Positions 50,901 to 57,696 of a stretch of DNA of 64,000 nt are shown one piece after another. The notes beneath the pieces are model-generated. The model saw nothing but the letters and a program-made list of their open reading frames with translations, searched no databases and was not told where the DNA came from. Positions within the stretch are counted from its first letter, which is position 1, and every line of letters begins with the position of its first letter. This stretch comes from Sandaracinaceae bacterium (GTDB taxonomy: Bacteria > Myxococcota_A > Polyangia > Polyangiales > Sandaracinaceae). The DNA is taken from the NCBI GenBank assembly GCA_019694315.1, contig JAIBCE010000002.1, positions 1-64,000 of the forward strand. Direction: 5' to 3'. Both the position numbers and the translations under genes were made by a program.

Positions 50901-52912
50901 ATCGCCTCCAGGCGCGCATGACGGAGCGGGATCTCCGCTTCCTCTTCGCGACGATCCACCAGAGCCTCGCGTGGCTCGAGGCGCACGGCTGGGCACACGG
51001 GACCGGAACGCCCGCGCCCGAGTGGGACGAGACGCCGATGCCCTCGGTCACTGCCTCGCACGGCGCACCCAAGTGCGAGATCGATCCCTCACGCGTCGTG
51101 ATCCGCCGCGCGCAGCGCGACGAGAAGGCGAAGATCCTCCCGCAGATCCTCGCGCTCGAGGCCCGCGTGTACGAGCCCGCGCGTCGCGATCCCGAGGCGC
51201 GCCTCGCGATGGGCTTCACGCACGAGGGCGGCGTGGGCATCGTCGCGTTCGAGCGCGACGAGCACGGCGTCGAGCACCTCATCGGCTCGGCGATCGCGTG
51301 CCCGCTCGAAGAGGTGAGCGAGATGCAGGGCCCCGATCGCGATCCGCACCGCGGACACGGCGACTCGGCCTACACGGTCGCGCTCACGATCGACCCGCGC
51401 GCGAGCGGCCTGCGCCTGCGCGGCCTCGGTCTCGGCACACGCTTGAAGGAAGCGCTGCTCAAGGAGACGCGTGAGGAGAAGAAGGCCGACGGCTCTCCGC
51501 GCTACCGCTGGATGGTGGGCCGCAACCGCGTGGGCCTCGCCGACGCGATGAGCCGCATCAACGATCGCTTCGGCGCCTTCACGGTCTTCCGCCTCGACAA
51601 GCAGTACGAGGAGGGCGTGGGCGTCGCGCGCTACTACCGGCAGCCCCTGCGCGGCGTTTTTCCCGCGCCTCCGGCGCTCGAGACGGGGGGAGTCGGCAAC
51701 TCCCCCACGGCGCTCCCGGCAGGAGCGCCTGACGGCGCGGGCCCCCCTGCTCGTACGCTCGTCGAACTCGCTCCCTCGCCCCTCCCGGGGTCTGCTTCGC
51801 AGCCCCCGCCGGGAGGCGCCCCGGACGCTTCGCCCCACCCCACGAGCACGCTCGATGTTGGCTCGAGCGTCGTGTCTCCGTTCGCCACGCCGCCCGCCTC
51901 GCTCGTGGAGGCCGCCGAGACGGGCGCGCTCGCGGGCCCTGCGGTGAACAAGCTCACGCTCGTGAATTACCTGACGCCTGCGGTCGTTCGCGCGACCGAG
52001 CACGTGGCCGCGATCGTGCCCGATCTGCCGCACGTCTTCTTCACGTCGGGCCGCGACGAGACCTTCGACAAGTCGCTCCGCATGCTGCGCTGGCACCGCA
52101 AGGAGGGTCAGATCGCGATCGGCCTCGAGGGCGGCTACGTGGGTCACACGACCGCCGCGGCGCGCTCGCTCTCCGATCCGCGCACGCACCGCCAGGGCCC
52201 TCCGCACTTCGCGTTCCCGCGCGTGCCGCACCCTGCGCTCGTGGGCGTCTCCGCCACGATCGAGGCGCTCCGCAGCACGATCGCATCCGCGGGTGGTCCC
52301 TCGAAGGTGCTCGGTCTCTACGTCGAGATGATCGGCGAGCGCAGCGGCCTCGTGATCGAGCCTGCGTTCCTCGCGGCGCTGAACGCGCTGCGCGGGGAGA
52401 CGAAGATCCCCATCGTGCTCGTCGAGACGGCGAGCGCGTACTTCAAGAGCGGCAGGGGTGCCTTCGCGAGCTCGGCGTTCACGCGCGCCGGCTCGCTCGA
52501 AGGCGGAGGCAGCTTCGTGCCGGACATCCTCACGTGGTTCACGGGCGGCCAGCACGGCTACGTGCACGTGAGCGCGCCCTACTTCGTGCCCACGCCGCTC
52601 ACGTTCGTCTCCACGTGGGACGGCGACGAGCTCTCGATGATCCAGGCGCAGCACCAGCTCCGCGCCGCGCGGAAGCTGGACGTCGCCTCGCTCGCAGCGA
52701 TTCTGGACGAGGCCCTGATCCCCTTGTCCCACAAGGGTTTCACGCTGCGAGGCCAGGGCCTCTACCGTGTGATCGACGCCGGCGATCGCGCCGAGGCGCT
52801 GGTCGCCGAGCTCGCAGGCAGGGGCCTGCACACGCTCGCCTACCCGAACGGCTGCGTGCCCATCACGCCCGCGCTCGACCAGGTCGAGCAAGTGATCGCG
52901 AAGCTCGGCTGA
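47981..52912 (+). CDS. Four-module fusion: aldehyde dehydrogenase-aminotransferase III-GNAT-aminotransferase-like
   Basis: 1643 residues. Module 1 (about 1-490) is an aldehyde dehydrogenase close to AstD (GPFNFPLHLCHAHVIPALLL, LEMGGKN with glutamate near 247, TTGQRCTCTDR with cysteine near 282). Module 2 (about 520-1010) is a class III aminotransferase (ACGAEANEKAY, FDGSFHGRTL, MDEVQAGFG near 823, PLP lysine in FAKRAQVG near 867). Module 3 (about 1037-1215) is a GNAT acyltransferase (TVALTIDPRASGLRLRGLGL then GTRLKEALLKE). After a Pro/Ala-rich linker (about 1224-1320), module 4 resembles a second aminotransferase but has TWFTGGQ where the lysine is expected. The chemistry parallels AstA-AstC-AstD of amino acid catabolism; substrate unknown. 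Confidence 0.88.
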   Translation: MTTSEVRSDYVAGAFLEPHGEPLVSVNPAKDGAIVVSARWSPSRVDQAVAAAKAAQPAWSRLSLDERWQHLVRFRAAIEAKKEYLADAIVQEIGKIRSEARVEIQTLIGRFDLVLGAVKNDLKDGQLPGFPNEALRWHPHGVVAVIGPFNFPLHLCHAHVIPALLLGNTVVMKPSEVAPLCGIRYAEVAHEAGLPAGVLNVLHGRAQTGSAIVQHPDVHALAFTGSWPVGRRISEAVLDRPEMLVALEMGGKNTAIVCEDADVRQAAHELIVGSYLTTGQRCTCTDRVLVHSARAKDLIDALIPLVRSLRFGDPDDASAFAGPLATEAGRTKLERAMATCEAGGADVPVEGTRLPGGFFRTASFHVLPRNVHTLPGYTDVELFGPDLGIEIVEDDDEAIAAINASPYGFANSVFTPSDGRFDRYYRETRVGILNRNRSTNQASPRLPFGGTGRSGNFRPAGSFASRNLAIPVAVQSNAPYALPVLPALRAHLPAPDLDRLEAAHAAEEACEAARNVIDTPRPEGPHKPAPKAGIRLPQSAAMVERFAAADRTVREKKLPVFDHLRSRGGWYVSIDDEPLSVLDAMSQTATMPFGFNDDALVKAYAEGAFGDTILRAHPITHGTGKHVADQYAEALRALVPGLPTVCFTACGAEANEKAYALCRLQKPEATKLLAFDGSFHGRTLLSLYASHSPSKRVPFEIAGYEVTFAPYPTWTSPDPIGPSDPEGWRELLGAGDVEGFRAKFAEHDDALIRAEAKSLLFVADALLGTPRGGAQGAGDRATAYFAVVIEPMQSEGGDRYATPRFHRGLRLLTRALHVSLIMDEVQAGFGLGGPVTDGDHGGFAWHRSFGLVDRHGESDTPDCVLFAKRAQVGVVMSRYADPEPTQAFAASLVRGRLHASLLAESNDAQRIEAIVKTELPTLSQRWSHLISNPRARGYALAFELPTPTHLAQYLAGRFSRGAIVFAAGDRTVRYRLQARMTERDLRFLFATIHQSLAWLEAHGWAHGTGTPAPEWDETPMPSVTASHGAPKCEIDPSRVVIRRAQRDEKAKILPQILALEARVYEPARRDPEARLAMGFTHEGGVGIVAFERDEHGVEHLIGSAIACPLEEVSEMQGPDRDPHRGHGDSAYTVALTIDPRASGLRLRGLGLGTRLKEALLKETREEKKADGSPRYRWMVGRNRVGLADAMSRINDRFGAFTVFRLDKQYEEGVGVARYYRQPLRGVFPAPPALETGGVGNSPTALPAGAPDGAGPPARTLVELAPSPLPGSASQPPPGGAPDASPHPTSTLDVGSSVVSPFATPPASLVEAAETGALAGPAVNKLTLVNYLTPAVVRATEHVAAIVPDLPHVFFTSGRDETFDKSLRMLRWHRKEGQIAIGLEGGYVGHTTAAARSLSDPRTHRQGPPHFAFPRVPHPALVGVSATIEALRSTIASAGGPSKVLGLYVEMIGERSGLVIEPAFLAALNALRGETKIPIVLVETASAYFKSGRGAFASSAFTRAGSLEGGGSFVPDILTWFTGGQHGYVHVSAPYFVPTPLTFVSTWDGDELSMIQAQHQLRAARKLDVASLAAILDEALIPLSHKGFTLRGQGLYRVIDAGDRAEALVAELAGRGLHTLAYPNGCVPITPALDQVEQVIAKLG

Positions 52913-53113
52913 GTCGGCCACCGTCGGCTCCCGCCATCGGCGCGGCTCGTGCTGGCGTGCCGCCCACAGCGACCGGGCGTCTACAGAATCCCCTCTGAAC
53001 AAAGGCGTCTCCGGCAAGACCGAGCAGGGCGTCGCGGGCCGCTCGAACCTCCGGAGCGCGCGAAGCGTCGCCTCTCGCGCGCGGCGATCGACGGCGCGGT
53101 ATCTTCGGAGGCG

Positions 53114-54289
53114 ATGGCGACGCCTGCGACGGTCCGTGTGGAGGAGCTCGGGCACGAGACCTCGGGGTACCGCGACGCGCACGAAGAGCGTCGACGCGTG
53201 GTGCATGTGCGAGGCTCGAGCCCACGCCGTGCGTGGTTCTTCCTCGCGCTGGCTGCGAGCACGTTCGCGGTCGCCGGCGCATGGATGCTCACGCACGAGC
53301 CCTCGGCGTGGAGCTGGTCGCCGTTGCTCGGGCTCGTGGCCGCGATCCTCCTCCTCCAGGCCGCACCCACCATCCTCTGGCGCGCTTCGCGGCGAACTCG
53401 CTTCGAGGCCACGCGACGCACCCTCACCGTCACCACCAGCCCACTCGGGCCTCGCGTGATCGTCGAAGGCTGGAGCGCGCGCGCGCCCGTGGTCGTGGCG
53501 CGCGAGTCGCGCATGGGCCTCGCGTTCGGCGCGCTCCCGCGCTGGGATCTCTACAGCGAGCGCGACGACGGACGACGCGTGCACCTCGCGACGCTCCACG
53601 ACGAAGAGAGCGTGGAGTTCGTGCGCCAGTTCCTCACCGACGCGTTCCGCGACGCCGAGCCGAACGACGCGCGCCACCCGCTCGCCGTGCGCTTCGGGCC
53701 CATGCCCGAGGGCGTCACGTGTCTGGGCGATCCGACCGACCCGACCAAGGCGTATCGCCTCGAGGCGCGCTGTCCCCGCGGGAGCCTCGGCACCGAGATC
53801 GCCTCGTCGGTGTTCCTCGCGCTCGTAGGGCTCCTCATGGTCTTCGCGACGATCGGCACGGCGGTGGTGATCCTCGAGGGCCTCTCGTCGGGCGCGGGCA
53901 TCGGTCTCGCGATCTCCGTCGTTCCCTTCGGCTTCGTGCTGGGCATGAGCGTGCTCTCGTTGCGCGCCCTCCGCGATCAGCTGCGGCTCACGATCCTGCG
54001 CGCCTCGGGCTCGGTGAGCCTCGAGCTCGCCGACACGGGCGTGGAGATCGACGCCTCCCCTTGGCGCGTCCGGCCGCTGAAGCCGCTCGCCCGGCGCACG
54101 AGCCCGATCTCGCTCCACGTCGCACCGCTCGAGCGCGATCCCCACGAGGCCCGCGTTCATGTCGCCCACGACGGTCGCACCGTGCGCCTGCATGCCCCGC
54201 TCCGCACCGACGACGCACGCTACCTCGCGCGCGTCGTCGAAGAGCACGAGCGCGAGCGCATCACCCGCGGCCGCGCCTCTGCGCGCTGA
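53114..54289 (+). CDS. Hypothetical membrane protein
   Basis: 391 residues from the ATG at 53114. Two hydrophobic segments lie near residues 37-55 and 60-85 (FFLALAASTFAVAGAWML, LLGLVAAILLLQAAP), and two more near 235-290 (SVFLALVGLLMVFATIGTAV, GIGLAISVVPFGFVLGMSV). Between them is a soluble domain with no recognised motif. The repeated pattern of paired membrane segments followed by strand-rich parts suggests internal duplication. Function unknown. Confidence 0.72.
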   Translation: MATPATVRVEELGHETSGYRDAHEERRRVVHVRGSSPRRAWFFLALAASTFAVAGAWMLTHEPSAWSWSPLLGLVAAILLLQAAPTILWRASRRTRFEATRRTLTVTTSPLGPRVIVEGWSARAPVVVARESRMGLAFGALPRWDLYSERDDGRRVHLATLHDEESVEFVRQFLTDAFRDAEPNDARHPLAVRFGPMPEGVTCLGDPTDPTKAYRLEARCPRGSLGTEIASSVFLALVGLLMVFATIGTAVVILEGLSSGAGIGLAISVVPFGFVLGMSVLSLRALRDQLRLTILRASGSVSLELADTGVEIDASPWRVRPLKPLARRTSPISLHVAPLERDPHEARVHVAHDGRTVRLHAPLRTDDARYLARVVEEHERERITRGRASAR

Positions 54290-54343
54290 CGATCACGACG
54301 ATCGCCCTTCTCGGGATCGGCCGCCTCCGGCATCGTTCGGCTC

Positions 54344-55516
54344 GTGAGCGAGAACGCACCGGTGCGCCCTCCTGCCGACAGCGCGGCGCGCCCTCCTGCC
54401 GACAGCGCGGTGATGCGCCCTCCTTCGCGCACGATGGCAATCGTGGGACGCCTCGCGCTCGTGGGCGTGAGCTCCCTGCTCGCGCTGGGCGTCGCGGAGA
54501 TCGGCTACCGAGCGCGCACGGCCCGCGACGAGACCCCCGACGGCGACGACGGCGGCTGGCGCGATCGGTACCGGCACATGAACGAGACGATCTACCGCGC
54601 CTCGTCGATCGACGGCCTCGTCTACGAGCCCACGCCCGGCGTGAGCGTGGACATGGAGTACGGCGCGGCCGGCTTCGACGCCGCAGGCATGCGCGACGAC
54701 GAGGAGCACGCGCTCACACCCGATCCCTCACGCACGCGCGTCGCGATCGTGGGCGACTCGATCGTGTGGAGCGAGTTCCTCCCGCTCTGGGACTCGCTAC
54801 CCGAGCGCGTGGAGGAGTCGCTCGGCCGCGAGCGCTTCGAGGTGCTGCCCTTCGGCGTGAGCGGCTACGACACCACGCAAGAGGCGATCTGGTACGAGCA
54901 CGCCGCGCGACCGTTCCAGCCGGCGATCGTGGTCGTGGTCTGGTGCATGAACGACTTCGTGATCATGAGCGGTCCCTTCGAGCGCTTCGCGACGGGCCGC
55001 GATCGCGAAGAGAAAGACGCGCAGGACGCGTGGCTCGAGGAGGTCGCGCCCGTGCGTCGCGAGACGATCGACTGGGTGGGCCAAGAGCGCGAGGAGGCGG
55101 CGACGTTTCGTGTGCTCGCGCACGCGGAGAACCTCTACGAGCGCTGGCGCTTCGAGCGCGACTACGTCGACGAGTATCTCCTCGCGTTCGCCGAGCCCTC
55201 GCGAAGGGAGCGAGCGTCGCGCGCGATCGCGCGCCTCGGCGGCGCGATCCGCGAGGACCACGCGCGCGGCCTCTTCGTGATCTCGCCCGTGCTCGAGCAG
55301 TGGGATCACTATCGCTGGCAGGCCCTTCACGACTTCGTCGCAGAGGAGGCCGAGCGCGCCGGCTTCACCGTGCTCGATCTCCGCGAGGCGCTCGCTGGAC
55401 GAGACCCCGAGACGCTCCGCATCGGCGGCGACAACCTCCACTACGGCCGCACCGGCACGCGCACCGTCGCCGCGGAGATTGCAGAGGCCGTTGGCTCGCT
55501 GTCACCCTCGCGGTGA
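54344..55516 (+). CDS. SGNH/GDSL-family hydrolase with N-terminal membrane anchor
   Basis: 390 residues from a GTG start. Residues 1-28 contain a duplicated RPPADSA from a 24-bp direct repeat at 54361-54420. A membrane segment follows (VGRLALVGVSSLLALGVAEI). Block I is AIVGDSIVWSEF with the nucleophile serine, block II glycine in LPFGVSGYDTTQE, block III asparagine in VWCMNDFV and block V in GGDNLHYG. It is probably a periplasmic or surface esterase or O-deacetylase. The substrate is unknown. Confidence 0.82.
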   Translation: MSENAPVRPPADSAARPPADSAVMRPPSRTMAIVGRLALVGVSSLLALGVAEIGYRARTARDETPDGDDGGWRDRYRHMNETIYRASSIDGLVYEPTPGVSVDMEYGAAGFDAAGMRDDEEHALTPDPSRTRVAIVGDSIVWSEFLPLWDSLPERVEESLGRERFEVLPFGVSGYDTTQEAIWYEHAARPFQPAIVVVVWCMNDFVIMSGPFERFATGRDREEKDAQDAWLEEVAPVRRETIDWVGQEREEAATFRVLAHAENLYERWRFERDYVDEYLLAFAEPSRRERASRAIARLGGAIREDHARGLFVISPVLEQWDHYRWQALHDFVAEEAERAGFTVLDLREALAGRDPETLRIGGDNLHYGRTGTRTVAAEIAEAVGSLSPSR

Positions 55517-55546
55517 GTGGGTGCGTGGCGCCCGAGTGGAGGACGT

Positions 55547-55930
55547 ATGCTCTGGGTCGCAGCGGTGAAGTGCGTGGCGATGGTGTTCGCCGCGCGGAGC
55601 GCAAGTCATGCCGGCCTCGCGGCGTGGGTCGCGCTCTCGATCTCACTCCTCGCGAGCGTGGTGCTTCCCATCGCGCTCGCGCTGCTGGGTCATGACGTCT
55701 CGAGCTGGGTGCGTCTGGCGCCTCCATCGCTCCTCGTCGCCAGCGTTGGTGGCGCTTGGGCCACGCGCACCGCCTTCGCGGCGCTCTCTCGCGTCCCGGC
55801 AGGCAGCCCTGAGGAGGAGACGATCAGCCGCGGCGCCTACGCACTGCTCGGGAACGCCGTTCTCGACAGCGGGCTCTTCGTGATCGCGGGGCTGGTCTGG
55901 GCCCTGAACGCACGCTCCGACACCTTCTGA
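55547..55930 (+). CDS. Small hypothetical membrane protein
   Basis: 127 residues from the ATG at 55547, chosen because GGAGG lies 4 bp before it. Three to four hydrophobic segments are visible (WVAAVKCVAMVFAARSASH, WVALSISLLASVVLPIALAL, LLVASVGGAWATRTAFAAL, LGNAVLDSGLFVIAGLVWAL). No family is recognised. It follows the SGNH hydrolase by 30 bp and may be co-transcribed with it. Confidence 0.68.
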   Translation: MLWVAAVKCVAMVFAARSASHAGLAAWVALSISLLASVVLPIALALLGHDVSSWVRLAPPSLLVASVGGAWATRTAFAALSRVPAGSPEEETISRGAYALLGNAVLDSGLFVIAGLVWALNARSDTF

Positions 55931-55988
55931 TGGGACACGACGGTGCACGACCGTGGACGTCGTCGCCTCGCCGTGACACCTCACGGGC

Positions 55989-56354
55989 ATGGGTCTCTTC
56001 GACATGTTCAAGCCCGCCAAGCCGGTGCTCCCCGAGCGCGTGCGCTCCATGAAGGACTTCGAGGACAAGGTCCTCGAGAGTGACCTCCCGGTGATCGTCG
56101 ACGTGTGGAGCGCGACGTGCGCGCCGTGCAAGAAGCTCGAGCCCGTCTTGCTCGACGTGGCCACGCGCTACGCGGGCAAGGTGCGTGTGGTGGAGATCGG
56201 CACGGCCGACAGCGAGCCGAAGCTCCTCGCCGCGCTCGACGTGCAGGCCACCCCCACCCTCATCATGTACAAGCAAGGCGAGGAGCTCGGCCGCGTCTCG
56301 GGCCTGCGGCCGTCCACGTGGTTCGATCAGATGATCGCCGCCGAGATGAGCTGA
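55989..56354 (+). CDS. Thioredoxin-fold protein
   Basis: 121 residues. The redox motif is WSATCAPCKKLEP (CAPC rather than CGPC), followed by VRVVEIGTADSEPKLLAAL, the cis-proline in DVQATPTLIMYKQGEEL and a C-terminal helix. No signal peptide, so cytoplasmic. It probably reduces protein disulfides; partner unknown. A 25-bp gap leads to the glycosyltransferase gene. Confidence 0.9.
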   Translation: MGLFDMFKPAKPVLPERVRSMKDFEDKVLESDLPVIVDVWSATCAPCKKLEPVLLDVATRYAGKVRVVEIGTADSEPKLLAALDVQATPTLIMYKQGEELGRVSGLRPSTWFDQMIAAEMS

Positions 56355-56379
56355 ACGGCGCGCGAACCGCCGAGCTACG

Positions 56380-57627
56380 ATGCCCGCCGTGCGCATCGTG
56401 CTCGCCACGGTCGGAACGCGTGGCGACGTCCAGCCCATGCTGGCGCTCGCACAGGCGCTCGCTCGCCGCGGGCACGCACCGCTGCTCGCGTGCCCCGACA
56501 CGTTCGGAGCGTGGGTCGGGAGCTTCGGCATCGAGCACGCGCCGCTCGGTGAGGATCTGCAGGCGATGATGCGCGAGAAGGGCGCGACGTTCTCGCGCTC
56601 GCTCGCGGGCATGAAGCAGTACTTCGCCGAGCAGCTCCTCGCCCAGGCGCCGCGCCTGCTCGAGCTCTCGAACGACGCCGACGCGATCGTGGGCACCGCG
56701 ATGGCGTGGAGCGCTCCGTCGATCGGCGAGAAGCGCGGCATCCCCGCGCTCGAGCTCATCCCGAGCTCGTGTGTCCCCTCGGACATGCACCCGCCGCCGA
56801 TGATGCCGTTCTACGGCTGGCCGCGATGGATGAACCGCGTCCTCTGGTGGCTCAACGATCGCATCCAGGACTCGCTCATGGGGCACGCGCTGAACGGCGC
56901 GCGCGCGGCGATCGGGCTCGGGCCCGTGCGCTCGTTCACGCGGCATCTCTTCCTCGACACGCCCGGCGTGCTCGCGTGCGACGACGCGTTCCTTCCGCCC
57001 GATCCCACGTGGGATCCGCACTGGCGCTACGCGGGCTTTCTCTTCCTCGACGATCCGACCCCGCTCGATCCCGCGCTCGCCGCGTGGCTCGATGCGGGCG
57101 ATCGCCCGATCTGCGTAGGCTTCGGCAGCATGGCCGGCGGTCACCCGGAGCGCGTGGGCGCGATGCTCGAGGCCGCGATCCCACGCGATCGACGCTGCCT
57201 GGTGCTCGGCGGTGCGGCGGAGCTCTTCGCGGGGCGCGCCCTGCCCGAGCGCTTCTTCGCGGTCGCGAGCGCGCCGCATCCGTCGCTCTTTCCGCGCTGC
57301 GCGCTCGTGGTGCACCACGGAGGCTCGGGCACCACCGCGGCGGCACTCCGCGCAGGCGTGCCGCAGGTCATCCTGCCGATGCTGCTCGACCAGTTCCATC
57401 ACGCGCACCACCTCGTGCGCGCAGGCCTCGGGCCCCGGGCTCCGTCGCTCGCGAAGGTGAGCACGCGAGCCCTCGAGAGGGCGATCGACGAGGCCCTCGT
57501 CTGGCCCGAGGCGCCTCGCCGCGCGATGGCCGCACGCCTCGAGAAGAGCGACGCTGGCGGGGTGATCACCGATCACCTCGCCGCGCTCGTGCGCGAGCGC
57601 GGGGCCCACCCCCCACCCGCGTCGTGA
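56380..57627 (+). CDS. GT1-family glycosyltransferase (UDP-glycosyltransferase/YjiC type)
   Basis: 415 residues. The N-terminal half has the GT-B opening RIVLATVGTRGDVQPMLALA and QALARRGHAP. The C-terminal half contains CVGFGSMAGG and the nucleotide-sugar-binding motif HPSLFPRCALVVHHGGSGTT followed by AAALRAGVPQVILPMLLDQF. This family glycosylates sterols, macrolides and other small lipophilic molecules. The acceptor cannot be told. It has no secondary-metabolite neighbours here. Confidence 0.88.
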   Translation: MPAVRIVLATVGTRGDVQPMLALAQALARRGHAPLLACPDTFGAWVGSFGIEHAPLGEDLQAMMREKGATFSRSLAGMKQYFAEQLLAQAPRLLELSNDADAIVGTAMAWSAPSIGEKRGIPALELIPSSCVPSDMHPPPMMPFYGWPRWMNRVLWWLNDRIQDSLMGHALNGARAAIGLGPVRSFTRHLFLDTPGVLACDDAFLPPDPTWDPHWRYAGFLFLDDPTPLDPALAAWLDAGDRPICVGFGSMAGGHPERVGAMLEAAIPRDRRCLVLGGAAELFAGRALPERFFAVASAPHPSLFPRCALVVHHGGSGTTAAALRAGVPQVILPMLLDQFHHAHHLVRAGLGPRAPSLAKVSTRALERAIDEALVWPEAPRRAMAARLEKSDAGGVITDHLAALVRERGAHPPPAS

Positions 57628-57696
57628 TCTCCGGGAGCGCGCTCCATCACGAGGGTGATGCGGGCACGGTGCGCCTTCGGATAGAGATCTCGGCGC

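Noticed and set aside
57645..57660. CATCAC-GAGG-GTGATG hairpin after the glycosyltransferase gene
   Set aside because: Only a 6-bp stem without a T tract, lying close before the next gene; too weak to call a terminator.
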